Origin: Alphaproteobacteria bacterium
GTDB taxonomy: Bacteria; Pseudomonadota; Alphaproteobacteria; Rickettsiales; UBA1997
Direction of reading: 5' to 3'
DNA: 10,396 bases
Assembly: GCA_016869695.1 (NCBI GenBank)
Contig: VGDN01000028.1
Span: forward strand, 1 to 10,396
Under the pieces are notes generated by a model. The model saw only the letters and a list, made by a program, of their open reading frames with translations. It ran no database searches and was not told the origin of the DNA. Below are positions 1 to 7,263 of this stretch, piece by piece (positions within the stretch are counted from its first letter, which is position 1; each line of letters opens with the position of its first letter). A program made the translations under genes and the position numbers.

Positions 1-1410
1 GCCATAAAACGAGGCATGTCGCATGTCGAGCGTGACAAAGAGAACTTTGTAGAGTGCAAAAAAAACAGGGATTTGGATCAAGACCGGCAAACACCCCGAA
101 GCAGGATTAATCTTCTCACGCTTATAGAGTTCCATCATTTCACGATGCAACCCCAGCTTGTCATCCTTGTGGCGCTCACGCAGCGCCTCGATTTTTGGCT
201 GCAACTTCTTCATCTTGGCGATCGCGGCATAGGATTTGTTAGCCATCGGAAACAGTGCTAGCTTGACCAGAACCGTCATCGCCAAAATCGCTAAACCAAA
301 ATTGCCGAGAAACTTGTACAGAAATTCAATCACAAAAAAGAATGGCTTGGTGAGGAAATAGAACCAGCCAAAATCAACGGCGCGGTCAAAAAGTTTGAGA
401 TCAAAATCCTGCGCATATTGGTCAAGAAGCCTTACCTGCTTTGCTCCGGCAAAAAGATGGTGGGTGAAACTCAGCTCTTCACCTGCAGCTATTTTATATT
501 CCTGCCCAACAAATTCGGCGTCAAAGAATGTACGCTGATTACTCTGATTCTCAGAAAACTTAGCACCATAAGCCAGCTGCCTGTCTGGCACGAGAGCGCT
601 TAGCCAATATTTGTCAGTGATGCCCAACCAGCTACCGTCCTCGCCAGAATCTTGATATTCGAACTTTTTCTCCTTGAGCATTTTTTTGTAGCTCACCTCT
701 TGCAACACGCCGCCAAAAGCTCCGATCATCCCCTCCAGAAGGATATAGTTTGACTGTTGAACCGCGTTTAAAACACGGTTGATGCGGCCGTAACTCGCTA
801 GCGAGATTGGATTTTCCGAACTGTTTCTAACCGACTGCTCAACCGTAAACATGTAGTTCTCGTCTAACTTCAGCTTGATTAAGAACTCGACCCCTTGCTT
901 GTTTTTCCAAGACAAGTTTATCGGTTTTTCAGGAGTTAGCTCTGATGAATCACTGCGCCAAAGCGTGTCAGGATTAGGCAGCTCGAGAGCAACATCCGAG
1001 CTGATCCAGCCGAAGTCAGCAAAGTATCTTTCCTTACTTTCCGCCGGCGCAAAAAGCACAACCTCTTTCTCCTTCTTTTGCGTCTCAAAATATTTGGCGA
1101 GAGTTAGGTCATCAAGGCGTGCGCCCTTGAGGTATAAAGATCCATGTAGTGATTCGCTTTTGATCGCCACGCGCGAGTTTCTTGTTTCGGCAAGTGACGT
1201 CTCGCGGGTTTTTGTCGCCAACACAACCTCATCTTGCTTCTTTGGCTGCGGCTTAATATCGATATGTTTCTGCGCTTCTTGCGTTTGTTGCTGCTTCTTT
1301 ACCAGATCGCGCTGCTCGATGCGAGGTTTTTCGTAAAGCCATGTCCAACCTAGTAAAATAGCGACAGAAAGACTGATCGCTAAAAGTGTGTTTGCGTTGT
1401 TTTGTTGCAT
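1..1410 (-). CDS. yidC: YidC/Oxa1 membrane protein insertase, C-terminus cut off by window edge
   Basis: Inner-membrane insertase that inserts and folds membrane proteins, alone or with SecYEG. The reading frame is open from ATG at 1410 to the left edge and gives 470 residues; the full protein is probably about 100 residues longer. An N-terminal membrane segment (about residues 8-25, TLLAISLSVAILLGWTWLY) is followed by the large periplasmic domain of Gram-negative YidC. The conserved Oxa1-type core then begins near residue 350. It includes LVKLALFPMANKSYA, where Lys383 sits at the place of the positively charged groove residue (Arg in E. coli). Next comes a cytoplasmic charged hairpin, then INPASGCLPVLIQIPVF and DMRHASFYG, which are family signatures. 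The start lies 7 bp beyond the stop of the preceding gene and lacks a Shine-Dalgarno match, so translational coupling is possible. Identification is very secure. Confidence 0.97.
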   Translation of the reverse strand, partial: MQQNNANTLLAISLSVAILLGWTWLYEKPRIEQRDLVKKQQQTQEAQKHIDIKPQPKKQDEVVLATKTRETSLAETRNSRVAIKSESLHGSLYLKGARLDDLTLAKYFETQKKEKEVVLFAPAESKERYFADFGWISSDVALELPNPDTLWRSDSSELTPEKPINLSWKNKQGVEFLIKLKLDENYMFTVEQSVRNSSENPISLASYGRINRVLNAVQQSNYILLEGMIGAFGGVLQEVSYKKMLKEKKFEYQDSGEDGSWLGITDKYWLSALVPDRQLAYGAKFSENQSNQRTFFDAEFVGQEYKIAAGEELSFTHHLFAGAKQVRLLDQYAQDFDLKLFDRAVDFGWFYFLTKPFFFVIEFLYKFLGNFGLAILAMTVLVKLALFPMANKSYAAIAKMKKLQPKIEALRERHKDDKLGLHREMMELYKREKINPASGCLPVLIQIPVFFALYKVLFVTLDMRHASFYG

Positions 1411-1416
1411 GAGAGG

Positions 1417-1776
1417 TTAACTAAAGAACTTCTTTTTGATGTCGTGATGTAGTTCGTCGATCCAACGCGTTTCCTTATAAATCCTGACCTTACCCAAGGT
1501 TTTCGAAACAACTAAAATATGGAGAGATTTGCTTTTGGCCTTCGCTTCTTGCAGCAAACAAAAATCGGATTTTTGCAAACCAGATTTTTTTAGCTCACGC
1601 GCAAAATCGGCCTCTTTGCTTTTTGTTGCCGACTTCAGATTGGCAACCTTGCCATCGATCGCCCAAACAGGAGCAACCCCTCTTTCCTCAAAATCACGCA
1701 CTAACTCACGAATAAGAATCTTATTGCTCTCCCTTACCCCTTCCTCGGTGCGTCTTAAGATTTCTTCGTTGCGCAT
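1417..1776 (-). CDS. Small hypothetical protein paired with the zeta-like kinase, possible antitoxin or partner
   Basis: Hypothetical protein of 119 residues from ATG at 1776; a TTG at 1788 would add four residues (MARN). Either start lies inside the 3' end of the kinase gene, so the two are co-transcribed and probably translationally coupled. The first 45 or so residues (NEEILRRTEEGVRESNK, then APVWAIDGKVANL) resemble, from memory, small proteins encoded just downstream of zeta-like kinases: an acidic start, a GVRE helix, and a hydrophobic strand ending in DGKV. Residues from about 50 on are Lys-rich and not recognised; they include LHILVVSKTLGKVRIYKE, which looks like two beta strands, and a basic tail. 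An antitoxin role is inferred only from position and this weak resemblance. It could equally be a housekeeping partner of a non-toxic kinase. yidC follows 6 bp later. Confidence 0.6.
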   Translation of the reverse strand: MRNEEILRRTEEGVRESNKILIRELVRDFEERGVAPVWAIDGKVANLKSATKSKEADFARELKKSGLQKSDFCLLQEAKAKSKSLHILVVSKTLGKVRIYKETRWIDELHHDIKKKFFS

Positions 1777-2330
1777 ATTTCTTGCCAAAATTTTTTGTTA
1801 AGGATTTCGAGGTCGTTGCCGTTTTTCTTGAGAATCTCGATGAGCTCCGGACCGCTTGCTTCGTAGATCGAAGTGGTATCAATGATTTTTAGGTAATCTT
1901 TCAGATTGTCTAGCCCCCTTTTAAACCGTCGCTCGATGACCTCTGTCTCGATGTTGTGTCCACCTTTGCTAACCCTGTTCTTCACGCGTTTGCGGGCAAG
2001 TTCGACATTCTCCAGCCGCAAGAAAAAAAGGTTTACTTTATATCCACGCTTCTGGGCTTTGCGTATGAAGTTGAAATAAATCTTAGCCGAAAGCGTTGTC
2101 TCGATGGCGAAGCTCCTCCCTTCTTTTACCAGAAACTCCATGCGCTTTAACATCAACCTTCCAGCCTCAATCGCCGACTTTTCCGGATCCTTCGGAGACA
2201 GAACCTTAGCGATCTCGTCAGCATTCACAAACTCATTACTACCCAGAAAATCCGGCAATAACGCCACGCGTGCATATGAAGTTTTGCCCGCTCCATTCGG
2301 ACCAGCGATGATGTGGATTTGTTTAGACAT
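1755..2330 (-). CDS. Zeta-toxin-like P-loop kinase (COG4185-type)
   Basis: Predicted P-loop ATPase/kinase of 191 residues, related to zeta toxins, which phosphorylate UDP-N-acetylglucosamine in characterised members. The Walker A motif GPNGAGKT is at residues 10-17. NADEIA (36-41) supplies the acidic residue expected near the substrate. IETTLS (76-81) follows. The strand NLFFLRLENVELARKRV leads into R..R..KGGHNI (about 115-127), the Arg-rich lid typical of this small COG4185 group. The C-terminal part (ASGPELIEILKKNGNDLEILN) has the usual strand-rich end. The ATG at 2330 begins directly before the P-loop strand and is the natural start; no Shine-Dalgarno match precedes it. The substrate of this group is not firmly known, so toxicity is inferred. 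It runs in the same direction as the small partner gene, which overlaps its last codons, and lies downstream of the autotransporter across a 112-bp gap. Confidence 0.87.
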   Translation of the reverse strand: MSKQIHIIAGPNGAGKTSYARVALLPDFLGSNEFVNADEIAKVLSPKDPEKSAIEAGRLMLKRMEFLVKEGRSFAIETTLSAKIYFNFIRKAQKRGYKVNLFFLRLENVELARKRVKNRVSKGGHNIETEVIERRFKRGLDNLKDYLKIIDTTSIYEASGPELIEILKKNGNDLEILNKKFWQEICATKKS

Positions 2331-2364
2331 TCTTTGTGAAGCGTTGTTGGGGTTAAGGGAAAAG

Positions 2365-2408
2365 CGTCATTGCGAGCTAGGCATAGCTTGGCAAAGTAAT
2401 CCACATTG
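2365..2408. repeat. REP-like intergenic palindrome
   Basis: This short imperfect palindrome fills much of the 112-bp gap between the autotransporter and the kinase gene. The left part reads GTCATTGCGAGC (2366-2377) and the right part GGCAAAGTAATCCA (2390-2403), with a central GCTA/TAGC stem. From memory it matches the general form of dispersed GTCATTGCGAGC...GCAATCC intergenic repeats found in many bacterial genomes. Only a single copy is in the window, so dispersal cannot be shown here. No strong T-run follows it on the minus strand, so it is not called as a terminator. Confidence 0.6.
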
Positions 2409-2442
2409 AAAAATGAAAGAAGAACGAGATAAGGAGCAGGTT

Positions 2443-4956
2443 CTAAAATGCCTGCCTAACTTTAAAGGCTGCAAAGTGAGATTGGTAGGTGGTGCGTCGC
2501 TCGAATTGGTAGTCAGCACTGAAGGTGATGTCATCGATGTGGTAAATATTGGCCTCAGCGCCGAGCCGCAAACTGCCCGGATCGATTGGGTTTACTTGGG
2601 TGTTAAAACTTGAATTCTGTCCAACAAAAGAGCTGATCACATTGCTGGTGTGGTTGATGAAGTTATAGCCGTAAGATGCTTTCAGGGCGACAGTAAATTT
2701 TTTGAACTCGCGTGAATCGTGGATTTTTTCTAGCCAGCTTAGACCAGCACCAATTCTGGCCTCAAGCGTTGTTGAGTTTGAAGATTTTACTTTGAGATTA
2801 AGCGAGTCCGCACCTTTTTCTGTGTAGCCACCAACCGAGTTGTGTTGCAAGCTGGCGGAAATTTCGGGGATGAAACTCAGCCCATGATGAAGCTTTTTAA
2901 TCACGCCCAAACGTATTTTGGCGATGTAGCTAAAGCCATTGTAGTTTGCGTTGGCAGTGGCACCCACCGCAGGAATGGCGCGGTTTGAAGCGAATTGGCT
3001 GAAAGCAATCCCGCCTAAAGAATCGATGAAAAAATTTTTGTGACTGTGGCTGTTGTAGAGGTTGATTTGGTAAGTGTTGCTAGTGGTTTTTTTCAGGGAG
3101 TCGGATGATTTTGTCTCGGAGCGTGCATAGCTTAGAGCCGTACCAGTTGTGGTGCGCAGCGATGTTTCGTGATCCAATCCAAGCGCTACTCCGCTTAAAA
3201 TCGCGCGGTAACCAACATCGTCTCCGGTCACATTCTGCGTGGCAGCAGAGCCAAATGGCTGTACCCAAAATCCATTCTTAAGCGCACCGCCTTGTGCTGC
3301 TAGATTAAAAACATCAAGCGTCCGGGTAGGGGAAAAAATCTGGGCGAAGCCTGAGCCCTGCGCCGGCGTGTCCGCAAAGCCGCCGCGGATTTGATTGAGG
3401 CGAATTTCGCCGGTTGCCAACGACCCAGCAACAACATTATTACTGCCGATCATCCGCGCCTTTCCTGATTGCGGAGCGAGTTGGTTCAGGGTTTGCTCGA
3501 GTTCTCCGTCGCTAAAATTCTTACCGTCGAGATAATTTTGGAATTCCTGAATCTTGCCCACACCTTGATTGGCGCCTATGCCTAGGCTCTCGTAAATTTT
3601 TTTAGAATTTTTGCCAACCGCGATTTCACTTGTCGCCGGTCGTGAAATATTGAGCAGCAAATCATTTCCCGAGACTTCGCTACCAAGACGCAACATCCCA
3701 CAACTACTTGCACAACCATTAAGATTAATCCTAATCGGATTAAGGTTTGAGCCAGCGCCAGCACTGAGCAGAACGAGTCTTTGTCCACTCTTTAAATAAC
3801 CTTGTTTTGTCACGGTAAGGGAAATTTTAGAATTGGGATCAATGCTTGCAGAACCACTGATTATAAGGCTTCCTAGGCTATTTGTGTCAGTCTTAATCAA
3901 CAAAACATCGCCCGCTGCTAATGAAAAATTTCCCGAGATTCTCTGCTGATTACTACCGAGATTAATCTGTGCTGAGCCGCTGCCAACAAGGTTTCCAGCC
4001 AATGTCAGATTATTTGTTTTACTCAAATCCAGCACACCACCAACCAAAATATTTCCAAAAGAAAGATCGCGATTGGCCACGAAAGACGCGCCATTTGCAA
4101 TGTTTAGATTACCAGATCCGCTTAACTCTCCGCTTAAGGAGTAGTCAGAATTTAGCTTGAGAGTGGCGCCACCTCCAACCGCGATGCTGTTAGCCGAAAT
4201 CGCATTGTTCGCGGTAAAGGTGCCAGCGGAAATATTGAGATTATCGAGACCAGAAAAAGCGGCAGACTGCGCGAAGTTACCAAGAATATTAACATTGCCG
4301 ACATCTGAGCCTTCAACAACGCCGCTGATCGAACCGCCGGAAATATTCAGCGTAGCATTACCAATGCGCACCCCACCAATGAGATTGCCGGAATTATTGA
4401 TTACATTGCCGATGCCGGAATTATAGATGGCATATTTGCCAGCACTTATACTGCCTGAATTGGTAACAACCTGACCATCACCATTTAAATTTATCCCATA
4501 AGCATTGCTGTTGCCGATGCTGATCACTCCTGAGTTGGTGGCGCTGCTACTATTACCGTCGAGATAGATGCCATGCGCACTGGAGCCGAGCGTATTGATT
4601 GCGCCCTGGTTGTTTACGCTGGAAAAATCATCGACGCTAATACCGCGCCCTGAGCTGTTAGAGGTGTCAATTCTAGCATCTGACTTGTTGGTGATTTGGT
4701 TGTAACTGCCCGTAGTGCGAATGCCATAAGCACTAGAACCACTAGTGTTGATTACATGGGCATTAGCAATTTTTCGTGACGAAGAGCTGGTGCCAGAATA
4801 TGAGCTATAGATGCCAGAACCAGCAGTATTATTCGTGGTGGTCGTAATGTTGTCGGTAGTTGTGTAATCAGTCTGCGAGGAGGTAAGACTTACCGCCGCT
4901 GCATTGCTGGAGATTAACAAACAAAAAACAGAAATCGTGCGATAGGGTGATGGCAT
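2443..4956 (-). CDS. Autotransporter (type V secretion) with repeat passenger and C-terminal beta-barrel
   Basis: Predicted surface or secreted protein of 837 residues. Residues 1 to about 21 form a short signal peptide (Arg6, hydrophobic ISVFCLLISS, cleavage near NAAA-V). The passenger, about 22-440, is rich in Ser, Asn, Gly and Thr and low in charge, as in right-handed beta-helices. Residues 46-190 hold about six degenerate 20-26-residue units of the form YGI..G.....VTNSGSI. Two cysteines (414 and 419, CASSC) sit at the passenger's end, unusual for autotransporters. A linker at about 445-540 leads to a barrel domain at about 555-837 that begins with GFWVQPFGS. The final residues RQAF end in Phe, the BAM recognition signal. 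ATG 4956 is the only start that keeps the signal peptide. A G-rich tandem tract lies immediately upstream. The passenger's ligand or function cannot be told from sequence. I see no linked transporter gene, as expected for a self-contained system. Confidence 0.93.
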   Translation of the reverse strand: MPSPYRTISVFCLLISSNAAAVSLTSSQTDYTTTDNITTTTNNTAGSGIYSSYSGTSSSSRKIANAHVINTSGSSAYGIRTTGSYNQITNKSDARIDTSNSSGRGISVDDFSSVNNQGAINTLGSSAHGIYLDGNSSSATNSGVISIGNSNAYGINLNGDGQVVTNSGSISAGKYAIYNSGIGNVINNSGNLIGGVRIGNATLNISGGSISGVVEGSDVGNVNILGNFAQSAAFSGLDNLNISAGTFTANNAISANSIAVGGGATLKLNSDYSLSGELSGSGNLNIANGASFVANRDLSFGNILVGGVLDLSKTNNLTLAGNLVGSGSAQINLGSNQQRISGNFSLAAGDVLLIKTDTNSLGSLIISGSASIDPNSKISLTVTKQGYLKSGQRLVLLSAGAGSNLNPIRINLNGCASSCGMLRLGSEVSGNDLLLNISRPATSEIAVGKNSKKIYESLGIGANQGVGKIQEFQNYLDGKNFSDGELEQTLNQLAPQSGKARMIGSNNVVAGSLATGEIRLNQIRGGFADTPAQGSGFAQIFSPTRTLDVFNLAAQGGALKNGFWVQPFGSAATQNVTGDDVGYRAILSGVALGLDHETSLRTTTGTALSYARSETKSSDSLKKTTSNTYQINLYNSHSHKNFFIDSLGGIAFSQFASNRAIPAVGATANANYNGFSYIAKIRLGVIKKLHHGLSFIPEISASLQHNSVGGYTEKGADSLNLKVKSSNSTTLEARIGAGLSWLEKIHDSREFKKFTVALKASYGYNFINHTSNVISSFVGQNSSFNTQVNPIDPGSLRLGAEANIYHIDDITFSADYQFERRTTYQSHFAAFKVRQAF
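4387..4821 (-). repeat. Degenerate repeats of the autotransporter passenger
   Basis: These codons specify residues 46-190, where a unit of about 20-26 residues recurs about six times. Examples are SSAYGIRTTGS, SSGRGISVDDF, SSAHGIYLDGN and SNAYGINLNGD, each followed by a stretch ending in a form of NSGSI or NQGAI. The spacing fits one beta-helix rung per unit. The copies have diverged in DNA as well as in protein, so recent tandem duplication is not evident. Confidence 0.7.
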
Positions 4957-4975
4957 GGTGGGGTGGTGGGGTGGG
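4956..4975. repeat. G-rich tandem tract at the autotransporter start
   Basis: On the plus strand TGGTGGGG occurs twice in tandem (4956-4963 and 4964-4971), followed by TGGG and then TTGG. The first copy overlaps the autotransporter start codon. In the autotransporter mRNA this is a C-rich leader directly before AUG, with no Shine-Dalgarno sequence. Such a tract could change length by slippage or form a weak G-quadruplex in the template strand; both ideas are inference. Confidence 0.55.
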
Positions 4976-4990
4976 TTGGTTTATCAGTCA

Positions 4991-5088
4991 TTCTTAAATG
5001 TCGTGTCCGTTACAAGTCATGCTTCGACAGACTCAGCATAATTAGTCACCCCGAGCTTTTCGAAGGGTGACGGACACGACATTTAGAA
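4991..5088. repeat. Nested inverted-repeat element between hemY and the autotransporter gene
   Basis: Perfect 16-bp arms TAAATGTCGTGTCCGT (4995-5010) and its reverse complement (5070-5085) extend outward by about three more pairs with a one-base bulge. Inside are two smaller hairpins: ATGCT...AGCAT (5019-5023 and 5035-5039) around a CTTCGACAGACTC core, and GTCACCC...GGGTGAC (5045-5051 and 5065-5071). The layout looks like a small non-autonomous mobile element or a dispersed palindromic repeat. It lies 7 bp past the hemY stop. No T-run follows on the minus strand, so a classical intrinsic terminator is not supported, although the structure could still stop or protect the transcript. Confidence 0.75.
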
Positions 5089-5095
5089 CGACCGC

Positions 5096-6406
5096 TTATC
5101 TACTCCAATCAAGTGAGTCATGGGCGCCGCAGGCGCTGCATTTAGCACTCCATTTGGAGGTGATGTGACCGCAGGCGCTGCAGCCATAATGATAGTCGCA
5201 CTCGAACATCTTTAGCTTAACGAGATTCTTTTTTTGCTCCGCTTCACTGCCTAAAGCTTTTTCAGTTGCAGCCAGAAATTTATAAGCGCGATAGCTGCGT
5301 TGTTTTGCTAAGGACTGAGTTAAAAATTCTTTGGCGCTCATGTAATCACCAATGCGAAAGGCAGTAATGCCAATCGCCAGCTCCCCAATGGCTGATTCCG
5401 GATTGGCATTGACGAGTTTTTTCATCATTTTTATCCGCGTTTTTGCCACGGATTTGCGATAGACGAGGTCAAAAATTTCTGCTAAAATTAGGTGCGGATT
5501 TTCCTTCCAAAGCGATTTTATTTTCCATGCAACTTTAAATCCTAAACCAAGACGTAGCCAGGATTTAAGCTGAATCTCAAGCGCTGGTAAAAAGTTATTT
5601 TCGGCCCTAAGAGCAAGGTTAGTGTGCTTAATCGCCAGTAAGAATTTCTTTTGTTGATAAGCCTCCAGGGCCAGAGCAGCATTGATCACAGCCACATCGC
5701 GCTTTTGTAACTCGTCACTAAAATGCGAGTCACCATATTCACGAATCAACGCTTTTGCCTCATTCCACAAACCTTGTTTTTTGTAAAGAATGAAGAGCTG
5801 CTTTGCCGTCACGAAACTATCGTGCTTTACTTGCAGAATCTGTTTGGCGTAAGCAATAGCTTGGGTTTCCTCTTGATTTTGTAGAGCCAGTTCCAGCTTC
5901 GATTTTAACACCAGAATCTTGGCGTGTTTGTTTTCACCAAATTTTTCAAACATCACAGCAGCCTTGGAGAATTGCTGTCTCTCTAGGAAAATCTTTCCGA
6001 GCAGAAAATCATTCACCCCCGGATTTTTCACCAACTTGTTGAATCTTTTTTGCAGAGATTCGGCTGGTTTTTCGTCGTTAACTTCCAGCGCTAACATCAA
6101 TTTCGACAAAATCTCGAGAGCCTGACGGTGCCGTGCCACCAGCTTCTCCAGACTACGGGTATAACTTCTTTTAAAGAGGATTTTAAGTAGGTTAGGAAAC
6201 TTGATCGCCAGGATTCGCGCCAGCAAATACGAGGTCGCAAACAGCATCACTGAGAAAAAAGCGGCGAGCAAAATCGCTGTCATCACATCGGTCTGTAACT
6301 CGTAACCAAGCCAAGTCACAATCACACTACCATTGTGATCAAGCAGCCAAACTAGCGAGGTGGCAAGCAGTGAGGCAACAAGTAGGAACCAGATGATTGT
6401 AAGCAT
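5096..6406 (-). CDS. hemY: HemY-like inner-membrane TPR protein with C-terminal zinc ribbon
   Basis: Inner-membrane protein of 436 residues encoded in the heme cluster. Residues 1-22 and about 41-66 are two membrane segments of the HemY N-terminal domain; the intervening loop carries DHNGSVIVTWLGYELQT, a family signature. The rest is helical and TPR-like, for example LARHRQALEILSKLMLALE and FLLAIKHTNLALRAENN. The C-terminus has C409-x2-C412 and C423-x2-C426 with conserved Trp (KW, DW), a rubredoxin-like ribbon also seen in LapB and other alphaproteobacterial HemY proteins. HemY is thought to act as a scaffold at late tetrapyrrole steps; its exact role is uncertain. This is not the protoporphyrinogen oxidase that shares the name in other bacteria. 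The start codon overlaps the mic60 stop by one base (TAATG), so coupling is very likely. Confidence 0.88.
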   Translation of the reverse strand: MLTIIWFLLVASLLATSLVWLLDHNGSVIVTWLGYELQTDVMTAILLAAFFSVMLFATSYLLARILAIKFPNLLKILFKRSYTRSLEKLVARHRQALEILSKLMLALEVNDEKPAESLQKRFNKLVKNPGVNDFLLGKIFLERQQFSKAAVMFEKFGENKHAKILVLKSKLELALQNQEETQAIAYAKQILQVKHDSFVTAKQLFILYKKQGLWNEAKALIREYGDSHFSDELQKRDVAVINAALALEAYQQKKFLLAIKHTNLALRAENNFLPALEIQLKSWLRLGLGFKVAWKIKSLWKENPHLILAEIFDLVYRKSVAKTRIKMMKKLVNANPESAIGELAIGITAFRIGDYMSAKEFLTQSLAKQRSYRAYKFLAATEKALGSEAEQKKNLVKLKMFECDYHYGCSACGHITSKWSAKCSACGAHDSLDWSR

Positions 6407-7263
6407 TAGCCAAGAGTGCGTAGGTGGTTGAGGATTTCTTGGTCGACTTGTCTGACCTCAAGCACTGCATTTAGCTTTACCAAAAAATTTTTGAGGATTT
6501 CGTGATAATTCTGTGGCAGCGCCAGCGCTGCGCTCAATGCATCTTGGTAACTTTCTTGCTTCAAAGACTTTTCGATTCTGACAATGGCGCTGTCGATAGT
6601 TTGTGGATCTTTTTCGTCGATTTTCCGAATCACCACCAAGCGCAAAATATTGCTGCGGATCCTAGCAATAGTGCTTTCATCACCCACCAATTTCTTGTTC
6701 ACAATCATCTCCGGAATCAGTTTGGCAAAATCTTGCTGCAGATCTTTTGGGGTAGGGAAGTGAGCAAGAGATGGTTTTAGTTTGGTGATTTTGGTGACTA
6801 GTATCTCATCTTCTGTACTTAGAGCTTCAAAGCTTTTCAGCTCCACATCAAAATTCTTTCCGGTAAAAATCTTGTCGCGCAAATCGACATAGGACAAAAC
6901 CATCTTCACGATCTTTTCGCGGTTCTTATATTTTTTGATTTCGCTTTTGAGCTCTTGGATTTGCGCAGATAAATCCTCGATTCGCACCTGATTTTTCAGC
7001 AGCATTTGGTAAATAAATTCTACCCCTTTTTCGCGTAATTCATTCACAGTTATGTCGGTCAAATCATCTGGTTGGTCATAGCCTTCCGACAAGCTAAACA
7101 TCTCGTCGTTCGACTTATTTTCCTGCCTGATTGCACTAGTGGTATTTTGTCCATCACTCAACCAAAATTTGAGTCCAAAAACAATCGCGATTGCTAAGGC
7201 GATTACCAAAATAATTTTGGTCAAAATGGATTTACTCTTTTTTGCCGTGCTTTGCTCAGTCAT
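6406..7263 (-). CDS. mic60: Mic60/mitofilin-like inner-membrane protein
   Basis: Predicted protein of 285 residues from ATG at 7263 (MTEQSTAKKSKS). The frame stays open to an upstream ATG at 7311, but the 7263 start is preferred because its ATGACTGA overlaps the hemD stop by 8 bp and places a basic N-tail just before the membrane segment (about residues 13-32, ILTKIILVIALAIAIVFGLKFW). An acidic linker follows, then a coiled coil at about 78-112 (QVRIEDLSAQIQELKSEIKK), then a helical C-terminal domain with the layout of mitofilin proteins. In mitochondria Mic60 shapes crista junctions. Alphaproteobacterial relatives help form intracytoplasmic membranes and contact the outer membrane. Sequence identity in this family is low, so the call rests on topology and above all on the hemD-hemY setting. 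Some annotations call such genes HemX-like or leave them hypothetical. Confidence 0.8.
   Translation of the reverse strand: MTEQSTAKKSKSILTKIILVIALAIAIVFGLKFWLSDGQNTTSAIRQENKSNDEMFSLSEGYDQPDDLTDITVNELREKGVEFIYQMLLKNQVRIEDLSAQIQELKSEIKKYKNREKIVKMVLSYVDLRDKIFTGKNFDVELKSFEALSTEDEILVTKITKLKPSLAHFPTPKDLQQDFAKLIPEMIVNKKLVGDESTIARIRSNILRLVVIRKIDEKDPQTIDSAIVRIEKSLKQESYQDALSAALALPQNYHEILKNFLVKLNAVLEVRQVDQEILNHLRTLG

Noticed and set aside
875..1336. Plus-strand 153-codon open frame
   Set aside because: It is the reverse of the well-identified yidC coding sequence; the product is Ser/Cys-rich with no recognisable domain and no ribosome site.
2413..2613. Plus-strand 66-codon frame starting MKEERDKEQVL
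   Set aside because: Most of it is antisense to the barrel end of the autotransporter; the protein-like start comes from the short intergenic part and has no family match.
4387..4821. CRISPR-like or DNA tandem repeat array
   Set aside because: The periodicity is at protein level, with diverged DNA and no constant repeat or spacer lengths; it belongs to the autotransporter passenger.
4995..5085. Intrinsic terminator for the hemD-mic60-hemY transcript
   Set aside because: The stem is strong, but no T-run follows on the minus strand and the loop holds two further stems; called as a repeat element instead.
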